A stretch of DNA of 64,000 bases from contig NZ_ATXK01000005.1 of the NCBI RefSeq assembly GCF_000421645.1, positions 124,001 through 188,000 of the forward strand. Direction: 5' to 3'. Of the stretch, positions 43,158-50,957 are shown one piece after another (the stretch's first letter is position 1; each line of letters opens with the position of its first letter). This DNA comes from Aurantimonas coralicida DSM 14790. Lineage in GTDB: Bacteria; Pseudomonadota; Alphaproteobacteria; Rhizobiales; Rhizobiaceae. The notes beneath the pieces were generated by a model. It was not told the origin of the DNA, searched no databases, and was given only the letters and a program-made list of their open reading frames with translations. The translations under genes and the position numbers were made by a program.

Positions 43158-45284
43158 TCATTCGGCCGCGACGAGGTGGCGTTCATCGTCTTCGCCGGCG
43201 GCCTCCTCGTCATCGCCCGCGAGGAAGTCAGGCAGCGCTGCGCTGTCATCCTCGCCGCTGGTCTGGGTTTCCGCCGTCGACGCCTCGACCTCGGTGACCA
43301 CGCGAAGCGGTTCCGGCAGCCAGCCGGTGTCCGCCAGCAGGCGCTCGGCCTCCTTCGCCATGTCGCCCTTCTTCAGATGGTCGATGAGTTGCGCGGCCTG
43401 CTCGCCGGCGCCCTCGCGGACCGCCTGCAGGATGCGGGGCTTTGTCACCCGGTTCAGGTAGTTGCCGAAGGTCGGCCGCCAGCCGACCTCGACCAGATCG
43501 AGGCCTGTCGCCATCGTCAGGCGGTCGGCCTGCGAAAGCCTCATGTCGAGGGTATGCTGGGATACACCGCTGCCACTGTGCGGGTTCGGCCGCTCATAGA
43601 GCGCATTCACGCCGTAGCTGACGCAATGCGCGAGAAGAGCCATGCGGCTGGGCTCATCCAGGTCGGCGAGCCAGTCCCATAGGGCAGCATCGTCCTTCGG
43701 GATATCACCCGCCCAGGCGGCGTGGCGGTCCTGCACCGCACGGGCGGACGGGCTGTCCTTCAGCGCATCGTCCTGGGCCGGGAAGAAGACGTGCTTCACC
43801 CCGGCTTCCATGGCGCCCGTATACATGCGGGTCATGAAGGTGTCCGAGACGAGCTTGTGGAGGAGCGCCGTCATGGCGACGTGCGGGTTCTCCGCGACGG
43901 CGTTGCGCAGCGCGAGCGTGCGATAGGCCGTCAGCTCGATCACCAGACGCTCCGGCAGCGGCTTGATGACGCCGTCATCCTCGTCGTCCTCGGGCTCGGC
44001 AGGCTGGCCGCCGATGGTAATGACCGCCCTCTGCACCGACGGCTCGGCCGGATCGCCGTCGGCGTCCACGCCGGTCTCGACCTCGGGATCGATCGGCGCG
44101 TCATCCTCCGCCCGCACGTAGCCACGGTCGATGGCGACGCTGCCGTCATGGGCGATGCTGATGAAGACGCCCGCGCGAGGGATATCGTCCGCCTCGTAGC
44201 GCACCGGCCGGGTCTCGAAGGCGGCTAGTGCCGTCTCGATCTCGCCGAGGCGCTGGTCTACCTCGTCCGGCAGTTCGTCGGCGCCTTCATACTCGGCTTC
44301 GAGCTTCTGATACTCGGCATTGAGCGCCTCGATGGTCGCCTGCTCCTCGGCCGAAAGGTCGAGCGGCTCGCCCTGCAATTCCCGCAGGCCGCGCGTCGTG
44401 TCGTAGGGAAAGCTGACAGCGACCTCGATCCACTTCCAGCCTTCGCCGGCGATCGTCTCGGCAGTAGCCCTGAGCTTTTCGGCGACCAGGCGGTCGAGCA
44501 GCCTCGCGTCCTGCAGCCAGCCGCCATCATCGGACTGGAAGAGATCGCGCATGACGACGCCGCCCGCCGCCTCATAGGTCTCGATGCCCACGAAAACCGC
44601 GCGCTTGTCCGAGGCGCGGACGGTTGTCTCGGTCAGCATGCGCCGGATCTGATAAGGCTCCTTCGACCAGGCGTCCTTGATCGCGTCCCAGACCTGCTCC
44701 TGACGGGCGTGATCGCTCGACACTGTGAAGGCCATGAGTTGCTCCAGCGTCATGCCGTCTTCGGCATAAATCTCGAGCAGCGCGGGCGACGCCGAAGCGA
44801 GCCGCAGCCGCTGCTTGACGACCTGGGCCTGCACGAAGAAGGCTGCGGCGATCTCCCCCTCGGTCATGCCCTTGTCGCGCATGTCCTGGAAGGCGCGATA
44901 CTGGTCGAGGGGATGGAGCGGCGCGCGCTCGATGTTCTCGGCGAGCGAGACTTCTTCCGCGAGGATCGCGCTGTCGCGCTCGCGCACTACGCACGGCACA
45001 GGCGACACCTTGGCGAGGCGCTTCTGCTTCACCAGCAGTTCCAGCGCCCGGAACCGGCGTCCGCCGGCCGGCACCTCGAACATGCCGGTCTCGTTGCCTT
45101 CGGCATCGACGACGGGGAAGACGCTGATACTCTGGATCAGGCCGCGCCGGGCGATCGAGGCCGCTAGGTCTTCGATCGAGACACCGGCCTTGATGCGTCG
45201 GACGTTCGACTGGCTCAGGACCAGCTTGTTGAAGGGGATGTCGCGCGAGGGCGATAGGACGATCTTTTGAGCTGCAACAGCCAT
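43158..45284 (-). CDS. parB: ParB/RepB/Spo0J-family partition protein, large
   Basis: This 708-residue protein has the ParB/sulfiredoxin nuclease-like domain at the N-terminus (QSNVRRIKAGVSIEDLAASIARRGLIQSI, GGRRFRALELL, then SLAENIERAPLHPLDQYRAF) and a helix-turn-helix near 150 (EGEIAAAFFVQAQVVKQRLRLA). The extra C-terminal 500 residues, with acidic linkers (EPEDDEDDGVIKPL), are unusual for a simple partition protein and typical of the large ParB proteins of this element family. It has its own structured leader. Confidence 0.88.
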   Translation of the reverse strand: MAVAAQKIVLSPSRDIPFNKLVLSQSNVRRIKAGVSIEDLAASIARRGLIQSISVFPVVDAEGNETGMFEVPAGGRRFRALELLVKQKRLAKVSPVPCVVRERDSAILAEEVSLAENIERAPLHPLDQYRAFQDMRDKGMTEGEIAAAFFVQAQVVKQRLRLASASPALLEIYAEDGMTLEQLMAFTVSSDHARQEQVWDAIKDAWSKEPYQIRRMLTETTVRASDKRAVFVGIETYEAAGGVVMRDLFQSDDGGWLQDARLLDRLVAEKLRATAETIAGEGWKWIEVAVSFPYDTTRGLRELQGEPLDLSAEEQATIEALNAEYQKLEAEYEGADELPDEVDQRLGEIETALAAFETRPVRYEADDIPRAGVFISIAHDGSVAIDRGYVRAEDDAPIDPEVETGVDADGDPAEPSVQRAVITIGGQPAEPEDDEDDGVIKPLPERLVIELTAYRTLALRNAVAENPHVAMTALLHKLVSDTFMTRMYTGAMEAGVKHVFFPAQDDALKDSPSARAVQDRHAAWAGDIPKDDAALWDWLADLDEPSRMALLAHCVSYGVNALYERPNPHSGSGVSQHTLDMRLSQADRLTMATGLDLVEVGWRPTFGNYLNRVTKPRILQAVREGAGEQAAQLIDHLKKGDMAKEAERLLADTGWLPEPLRVVTEVEASTAETQTSGEDDSAALPDFLAGDDEEAAGEDDERHLVAAE

Positions 45285-45295
45285 CGGGATGTACT

Positions 45296-45368
45296 CCGCG
45301 ACGGGCGGCCGAGAGCCTCTCTCTCGACCTCCAACCCGTCACGGAAACCCCGTCCTCCCTCTCACTCT
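45296..45368 (-). promoter_or_regulatory. structured parB leader
   Basis: A ten-base stem (CCGTGACGGG with CCCGTCGCGG, minus strand, 45335-45344 and 45296-45305) encloses a loop with GAGAGAGG. The 3' arm ends in the CGG of the Shine-Dalgarno CGGAG, which lies nine bases before the ATG at 45284. The upstream box AGAGTGAGAGG is shared with the ardC leader. Candidate translational switch or protein-binding site. Confidence 0.6.
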
Positions 45369-45691
45369 ATTTCTGGGTGCGCCCGGTGAGACGCCGGAAG
45401 GACAGCGGCGCGATCAAGGAATTTGGCAAGCCCCTCATCCTCAGGCGCATCTCGGTCGAACAGGATGTATTCCGCGCCGAGGCGCCGCGCGTATTCGGTG
45501 ATCCTCACAAGATCGGCAGGGAGACTATCGCGGTCGCCTTCTCCGACCCAGATAAACCAGCCGTATGGCGTCGCCGCGACAAGCTCGTCGCCCTGAGCGG
45601 CGTGAACATTCAGATAGGTGCTCGACGCCTCCGACAGGTGAGCGGTCGAGCAATCGAAGAAGACCCGAAGCGGGTACGAGACCTTGCTCAT
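45362..45691 (-). CDS. DUF5983-like protein
   Basis: This 109-residue protein (YPLRVFFDCSTAHLSEASSTYLN, TPYGWFIWVGE, ADLVRITEYARRLGAEYILFDRDA) matches the DUF5983 family found beside ArdC on related elements. Function unknown. Its start overlaps the ardC stop (ATGA), so it is expressed with the anti-restriction protein. Confidence 0.75.
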   Translation of the reverse strand: MSKVSYPLRVFFDCSTAHLSEASSTYLNVHAAQGDELVAATPYGWFIWVGEGDRDSLPADLVRITEYARRLGAEYILFDRDAPEDEGLAKFLDRAAVLPASHRAHPEIE

Positions 45692-46647
45692 GCCACCCTC
45701 CTTTCAAGCTCATCTGCGGTGACGACGTGGGCAGCGCCCTCAGGCGCATGGGCCAGCAGCCAGTCGGCCGCCTTGCTCGCCTGACTTGCGGCCCGAACGA
45801 TGGCGCGGTTGTCCTCGCGCAGGACCTGCAGCCACGAGCCGATATAGTCGGCGTGGCGGACGGTGGGCACGATGCCGAGCGAAGCGCAGCAGAAGGCCGC
45901 GTTCATCTCGGCGACCAGTTCCTCGAATGCGTATTTCTTGGTGCCGAAGCCGCCGGTCAGGTCGCGGCCTACTCGGCTCGAGTGACCCGTCGCGTGTCCG
46001 AGTTCATGCAGGGCCGTGCGGTGCCAGTTGATCGGCTCGAAGTAGGCTTGTGGCGGAGGGACCTGCACATAGTCGAGCGCAGGCACGTAGAACGCCCGAT
46101 CACCTGCGATGCGAAAGTCTATGCCTGAGGCGCGGATCAGCGCTTCGACCTGTGGTTCGATCATCCCTTGCGGCGGCGGGGGCGCATCGATCGCGACGTC
46201 TTCCGGCAGTCCTTCGCACTGGGCTGCGTTGAACACGGTGAAGCGCTTAAGGAACGGGATCGCCTGCGCGTCGTCACCGCTCTCGCGGGCGCGGCGCTTT
46301 TCGTCCTCCGGCGTGAAGCGGTCCGCATAGACGACGGTCGTGCCGCGCGCGCCCTTGCGGACATTGCCGCCAAGCGACAGTGCTTGACGGAAGGTGAGCC
46401 AGCTCTGGCCCGGAAAGCCGTGTTCGACCACGGCGCCCCAAAGGATCAGGATATTGATCCCCGAATAGTGCCGGCCGGTGGCGGCGTTTCTCGGCATGGC
46501 AAGCGGGGCCTTTGCGGCCGTCGTTCCCCACGGCTGGACCCAAGGCACGCGACCGGCCTCCAACTCGGCGACGATCTTATCGGTGATCTCGTCGTAAAGG
46601 CTCGCCCGGTTCTGGCCTGGACGTGGCAAAGCAGTTCGTCTGGACAT
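45688..46647 (-). CDS. ardC: ArdC-like anti-restriction protein
   Basis: This 319-residue protein has the N-terminal ssDNA-binding domain (LYDEITDKIVAELEAGRVPWVQPWG, GRHYSGINILILWGA, WLTFRQALSLGGNVRKGARGTTVVYADRF) and a zinc metalloprotease-like domain with HELGHATGHSSRVGR near residue 220 and EELVAEMNAAF. It protects incoming single-stranded DNA from host restriction. Its leader carries the same hairpin as parB. Confidence 0.92.
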   Translation of the reverse strand: MSRRTALPRPGQNRASLYDEITDKIVAELEAGRVPWVQPWGTTAAKAPLAMPRNAATGRHYSGINILILWGAVVEHGFPGQSWLTFRQALSLGGNVRKGARGTTVVYADRFTPEDEKRRARESGDDAQAIPFLKRFTVFNAAQCEGLPEDVAIDAPPPPQGMIEPQVEALIRASGIDFRIAGDRAFYVPALDYVQVPPPQAYFEPINWHRTALHELGHATGHSSRVGRDLTGGFGTKKYAFEELVAEMNAAFCCASLGIVPTVRHADYIGSWLQVLREDNRAIVRAASQASKAADWLLAHAPEGAAHVVTADELERRVA

Positions 46648-46656
46648 CGCGGATCT

Positions 46657-46728
46657 CCGCGACGGGCGCCGGAAGCCTCTCTCCCAGCTCTCAACCCGTC
46701 ACGGCAATCCGGTCCGCACTCTCACTCT
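46657..46728 (-). promoter_or_regulatory. structured ardC leader
   Basis: The same ten-base stem as in front of parB (arms at 46695-46704 and 46657-46666), with a loop that contains GGGAGAGAGG, and the shared box AGAGTGAGAG (46719-46728). The 3' arm overlaps the Shine-Dalgarno CGGAG, seven bases before the ATG at 46647. Pairing would hide part of the ribosome site. Confidence 0.6.
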
Positions 46729-46790
46729 CGGGGGGGCGTTGCGGGGTCTCCCCCCAGAAGGGGTCGGCAGAGACCTTGGGCTCGGCCGTA

Positions 46791-46806
46791 GGGGAAAGCC
46801 TTCCCC
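46791..46806. other. short hairpin upstream of the ardC leader
   Basis: GGGGAA-AGCC-TTCCCC is a perfect 6-bp stem in the 240-base gap between ardC and the GGDEF-EAL gene. It could be a terminator or part of the divergent promoters; the tract after the stem is only CCTT, so a terminator is weak. Confidence 0.3.
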
Positions 46807-46887
46807 CCTTGAAGGATAATGAAATGTTTATCGTGTTCAGAGGTCAGCCGTTAAGCGAACTCCGATTACCGTCAGCCTTGGCGAAGT

Positions 46888-48783
46888 GTGTTCCTGGGTG
46901 ACCCGTCGTTGCTGCGCTTTCAAAACGAAATTCTACGGATGATCGCGAACGGTGAGCCGCTCTTCGACACGATGCGGCAACTTTGCTTGCGGGTCGAAAA
47001 GACATGGCCCGGTGTGCTCTGTTCGGTGTTCGCCATCGATCGAACGGGCATGATGCGGCCGTTAGCGGCACCGAGCTTCCCGGAGGCCTACAGCCAGGCG
47101 CATGACGGGGTTGCGATCGGCGCCGACACCGATGTACCCGGGAGAGCCGCGTCTTTACGCCAGCCAGTGCTCCTGGAGGATCTCGCGTCCGACCCTCGCG
47201 CCTCCCATAGTGCGGCGATCGTTCACGGGCTTGGTGTATCGGCGTGTTGGTCACTGCCTGTGCTTGGGGCGGCAGGCGACACGCTAGCGGTGATGAACCT
47301 CTATTTTCACGGTGCGCGTCAGGTCGCAGATGTCGAGCGAGAGGTGGCTGAAGCTTGCGTGGAACTCTGCGAGACGGCCTTCCGCAGACACGAGAGTACG
47401 CTCGATCGGGACCGTCGAGCGAATGTCGATGCACTGACGGGCTTGGCCAACAGGGCAGCCTATAACGGCGCGATGACTCAGCTTCGCTGCGACGATGTCG
47501 GGTCGTGGGCACTGTTCATCATCGACCTCGACAACCTCAAGATCGTCAACGACACGTTCGGCCATCTGGCGGGCGACGCTCTGATCCGTGCCGCGTCGGC
47601 GCGTATCGCTCGCGCGATGGCGCCGGACGTCACCTATCGGATAGGAGGCGACGAATTCGCGGTCATCCTCCAGCAGCCGGCAAATGTCGCCGACCTGAAT
47701 GCTGCGGCCGAACGCGTCTTCGACGAGCTCGAGGTGGCGGCGGACTGCGACGGACACACCGTTGTACCTCGCGCGACCATCGGCGGCGCGACGTTGAGCA
47801 AGACCGAACGCACAGCGACGAGCGTCGGAGAAGCGGCCGACTTCGCGCTCTACCATGCGAAGGAGACGGGCCGTGGCGGCTTCGTTCGCTACTGGCCTGG
47901 CATCGGCTCACGGATTACGAGCCGGCGCGCCGCGATCCGGGATGTCTCGGAAGCCTCGGCCGAGGATCGTATCGAGGCGCACTACCAGCCGATCCTGAGG
48001 CTGGACACCGGCCTCATCGTGGGGCTCGAAGCCCTGTGCCGACTGCGATCGCGAAGCGGCGATCTTCTTCCTGCCGGCTCTTTCCACGAAGCAACGACTG
48101 ACGCTCATGTCGCCTCCGAGTTGACGGCCCGCATGATGGCGATCGTCGCTGCCGACGTAGGTCATTGGCAAAACGCGGGACTGCTCGTCGAGCAGGTCAG
48201 CCTGAACGTGTCGACAGCGGATTTCTACACGGGCAGCCTCGCCAAGAAGGTCTCCGAGACCTTCTCCAAAGCCGGCATCGGGCTGAACAAGATCGTGTTG
48301 GAGATAAGCGAGGACGTCTATCTCGGGCGGAATGATCGCGTCGTAGCGCGGGAGATCGAGGTGTTGCGTGCGGCCGGGGTGCGCGTAGCCCTTGACGACT
48401 TCGGCACGGGCTACGCCTCGCTGACGCATCTGGTGAATGTGCCGGTCGATATCATCAAGATCGACAGGGCATTCGTCGCCCGGCTGTGGCCTGACGATCC
48501 GAGCACCATCATCGTGGAAGGGCTAATCGAGATCGCCCGCCGTCTCGGCGTGGCCGTGGTCGCGGTTGGCATTGAGACCGAGGTTCAGGCGAGTCAGCTT
48601 TGGGCGATGGGCTGTGCGCTTGGTCAGGGCTACGCATTCGCATACCCCGCCGATCACGATGCGACGAGCACTTTGCTCTACCGGCATGCAGCGTCCGGCG
48701 CCGGAACGTCTCCTCTCTATGCCAATCAAACATTGTCTCGTCCGAATGAGCGCGTTTCGAAGCGCCGTACTTCGGTGGCGTAA
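46888..48783 (+). CDS. GAF-GGDEF-EAL cyclic-di-GMP protein
   Basis: This 631-residue soluble protein has a GAF sensor (residues about 20-165), a diguanylate cyclase domain (active site RIGGDEFAVIL near 250) and a phosphodiesterase domain (GLEALCRLRS near 380, then LNVS, EISED, DDFGTGYAS, KIDRAFV, GIETEVQ). All key residues of both domains appear present, so either activity is possible. No membrane segment. The GTG at 46888 is the best start seen. It is cargo of the element and could tie transfer or biofilm behaviour to a GAF-bound signal. Confidence 0.9.
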   Translation: MFLGDPSLLRFQNEILRMIANGEPLFDTMRQLCLRVEKTWPGVLCSVFAIDRTGMMRPLAAPSFPEAYSQAHDGVAIGADTDVPGRAASLRQPVLLEDLASDPRASHSAAIVHGLGVSACWSLPVLGAAGDTLAVMNLYFHGARQVADVEREVAEACVELCETAFRRHESTLDRDRRANVDALTGLANRAAYNGAMTQLRCDDVGSWALFIIDLDNLKIVNDTFGHLAGDALIRAASARIARAMAPDVTYRIGGDEFAVILQQPANVADLNAAAERVFDELEVAADCDGHTVVPRATIGGATLSKTERTATSVGEAADFALYHAKETGRGGFVRYWPGIGSRITSRRAAIRDVSEASAEDRIEAHYQPILRLDTGLIVGLEALCRLRSRSGDLLPAGSFHEATTDAHVASELTARMMAIVAADVGHWQNAGLLVEQVSLNVSTADFYTGSLAKKVSETFSKAGIGLNKIVLEISEDVYLGRNDRVVAREIEVLRAAGVRVALDDFGTGYASLTHLVNVPVDIIKIDRAFVARLWPDDPSTIIVEGLIEIARRLGVAVVAVGIETEVQASQLWAMGCALGQGYAFAYPADHDATSTLLYRHAASGAGTSPLYANQTLSRPNERVSKRRTSVA

Positions 48784-48935
48784 GAGGCGCGCCAGAAACA
48801 CGTATTCCCGCAGAAGCGTAACTCCTGAAAAGAGGGTTGCGGCGAGCTCTCGCCGCCTTGGTCGATCGAAACGACACGTCTCTTGCAATACCGCCTCCGG
48901 CGTGCAATTTTGCACGATCAATGCAGGAGAGCGCG

Positions 48936-49361
48936 ATGCCCGATGATCTTGCCCCACCCCTTCGCTACTTCAAGACCGGAGATCCCGTTCATGTCAGGGC
49001 TCAGCAGGTCTGGCTGATCCTGGTGTCTACGGTCATGTCGTCCACGCGCAATCCGCGTCGCCCGACCGTCATCACCTACGGCGATCTTGCCGAGGCCATG
49101 GGGATGGATCGCCGGGCCGGTATCACGCTCAATCGGCAACTTGGAGTGGTCGGCGACATTTGTGTGGCCAATGACCTGCCGGCACTGAACTGCATCGTCA
49201 TCAATGATCGGCTCAACGCACCCGGAGATCATGTCGTCACGCGCCGCGGGCGGACGTGGCAGCAGGAACAAGCAGACGCCATGACGACTGACTGGTTTGC
49301 TGTAAGGGTGCCGACCACCGGGACCCTGCGTAAAATTCGCTCGGCGGCAGTGGCGGAATAG
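48936..49361 (+). CDS. winged-helix protein resembling the MGMT/ATL DNA-binding fold (cassette gene 1)
   Basis: This 141-residue protein has a central segment (VITYGDLAEAMGMDRRAGITLNRQLGVVGDICVANDLPALNCIVIN, then APGDHVV) that resembles the winged-helix of alkylguanine transferases (TYGxLA, then the region around PCHRV), but the reactive PCHR is replaced by LNCIV. It may recognise altered or foreign DNA. AGGAG lies six bases before the ATG at 48936. The GIY-YIG-like gene follows after three bases. Confidence 0.55.
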   Translation: MPDDLAPPLRYFKTGDPVHVRAQQVWLILVSTVMSSTRNPRRPTVITYGDLAEAMGMDRRAGITLNRQLGVVGDICVANDLPALNCIVINDRLNAPGDHVVTRRGRTWQQEQADAMTTDWFAVRVPTTGTLRKIRSAAVAE

Positions 49362-49364
49362 CGG

Positions 49365-50231
49365 ATGAAGCTCTTCGCCACGAGAGTATGGGGTTTTGGC
49401 TTCGCGCGGCTGCCTCTTGCGACCTTCGGCGTCAAAGGCAATCTCGGGCGGCTGCTGACCCTAGCAAAGCGCGGCGACCGGCTGGTGTTCGTGGGAACAC
49501 AGACGGAGCGGACCGCACCGGAGCATCAGGGCCGCATCCTGGGGATGGCTGAGATAGGATTCGAGCCCTTGCGCACGCTCGATCTCGTCGAGCGCGAGGC
49601 GCTTGATCCGAGGGACTTCGACGCTGCCGGCAACTTCAAGTTTCCGCATGCCGTCGCGACCACTCGCGTCTGGCAGTTCGAACCCGCGCCAGTCTTGACC
49701 CAGCTGTTGTCTCGACAACTGACGATGGTTGCAACCGCAGGCGTGGAGGAGATCGACGATCCAGCCGATGTCGCCGCTGCCCTCGCACTGAACGCCGTTG
49801 AGATCGATTTGCCCCCGCTGCCGGCCCTCGCACGGATGCGGCGCCTGAATGACGCGCTTAGGAACACCACCGGTCCGCGCCCCACCGATGCCAGCTATAA
49901 CGTCGATCGCTCAGGCACGGACGGCGAGGCCTGGGCTTATGCATTGCAGTTTGGCAGCCGCAACGTTTGGAAGATCGGGTGGGCCGACGACATCGACGAA
50001 CGCTGCGCCGCCGTAAATCAGCACATTCCCATTGAACTCGGCGGACTGGAGCAATGGACTGTGAAATTCCGACAGCGGATGAAGAACCGCGAAGCCGCCT
50101 ACAAGATGGAGCAACGCGTCCTCACGTTGCTGGATGCGAAGCGCAAGGGCTTTGAGCGCGTGCATTGCGCCCAAGCCGATTTGCAATCGGTTTGGGCTCG
50201 CGCCTTTCTCGACATCGTCCAGGAGGACTGA
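49365..50231 (+). CDS. GIY-YIG/T5orf172-like nuclease with possible EVE/PUA-like N-terminus (cassette gene 2)
   Basis: This 288-residue protein has a C-terminal half with the T5orf172-type pattern AWAYALQFGSRNVWKIGWADDIDERCAAVNQHIP (residues 189-222) and an E-rich helix EAAYKMEQRVLTLLDAKRKGFERVHC, matching a GIY-YIG nuclease core. The first 65 residues (WGFGFARLPLATF, GDRLVFVGTQTE, GRILGMAEIG) look like an EVE/PUA-type modified-base reader. It probably cuts DNA after the reader or cassette gene 1 recognises a target. Its stop overlaps the HEPN gene start. Confidence 0.55.
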   Translation: MKLFATRVWGFGFARLPLATFGVKGNLGRLLTLAKRGDRLVFVGTQTERTAPEHQGRILGMAEIGFEPLRTLDLVEREALDPRDFDAAGNFKFPHAVATTRVWQFEPAPVLTQLLSRQLTMVATAGVEEIDDPADVAAALALNAVEIDLPPLPALARMRRLNDALRNTTGPRPTDASYNVDRSGTDGEAWAYALQFGSRNVWKIGWADDIDERCAAVNQHIPIELGGLEQWTVKFRQRMKNREAAYKMEQRVLTLLDAKRKGFERVHCAQADLQSVWARAFLDIVQED

Positions 50232-50935
50232 TGGATCTGTCCTACTGGATGCGGCAACGCACCGACATCATCCGGCTGTTCTATGACAAAGGCCGCGTGC
50301 CCTTCGAGCAGTTGAAGCGGGATATCGAGGAAGAGGTCCGGCCATGGGAGCCACCTTACTTCAATCCGGAAACCGACGACCCGGAGCCACCGTTCCTCGC
50401 CGAATGGATGCAGGCGGACCAAACTCGCGAACTGGTCGGGATGCTCGCGGTATCGCTGCTCGCCGATACGTTGAGCCTCTACTTCGCCGAGCTTGAGCGC
50501 GAGATCGGCATCGCCTTTGTTGACCCGAAAGAACGTGTAGCCTTGTTCAAACTAGGGAAGGTCGAGGCCTATCGCCAGATCATCGAGCATGTGATGGGCG
50601 AGACGTTCAGCATGTGCCCCGTCAGGTTCGACGTCATCGAACAGGTGATCCTGGCCCGTAACGACTTCGCCCATGGCCAGGATTTCGTCTCGTTCCAAAC
50701 CACGCACAATGAACGAACGGTCGAGAAGCATCCGAACCCGTTCTTCACGAATCCCGCAGAGCCTGTCGACGAGGAGGACCTGGGGGGATGGCGACGCCTC
50801 ACGATCGAAGTCAGTCGGGAAAAGCTGATGGCGGCCATCGACGAGGTGGAGAAGTTGGCTGACTGGGTGCATCGGAACGACGAAGCCGTATGGGAGTGGC
50901 GAGCTCGGACGGTGGCCGCGAAGGCCAGAGATTGA
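50231..50935 (+). CDS. HEPN-domain protein, putative ribonuclease effector (cassette gene 3)
   Basis: This 234-residue all-helical protein has the HEPN motif R-x4-H in LARNDFAHGQD (R143, H148), which forms the active site of many defence and toxin ribonucleases. The ATG at 50231 overlaps the stop of gene 2 (TGATG), so the three genes form a coupled unit. Its convergent neighbour dnaE2 ends 22 bases away. It could be the killing or RNA-cleaving part of a three-gene defence unit; no antitoxin is seen. Confidence 0.6.
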   Translation: MDLSYWMRQRTDIIRLFYDKGRVPFEQLKRDIEEEVRPWEPPYFNPETDDPEPPFLAEWMQADQTRELVGMLAVSLLADTLSLYFAELEREIGIAFVDPKERVALFKLGKVEAYRQIIEHVMGETFSMCPVRFDVIEQVILARNDFAHGQDFVSFQTTHNERTVEKHPNPFFTNPAEPVDEEDLGGWRRLTIEVSREKLMAAIDEVEKLADWVHRNDEAVWEWRARTVAAKARD

Positions 50936-50957
50936 CGACTCAGTGCCAAGTCTGCGC

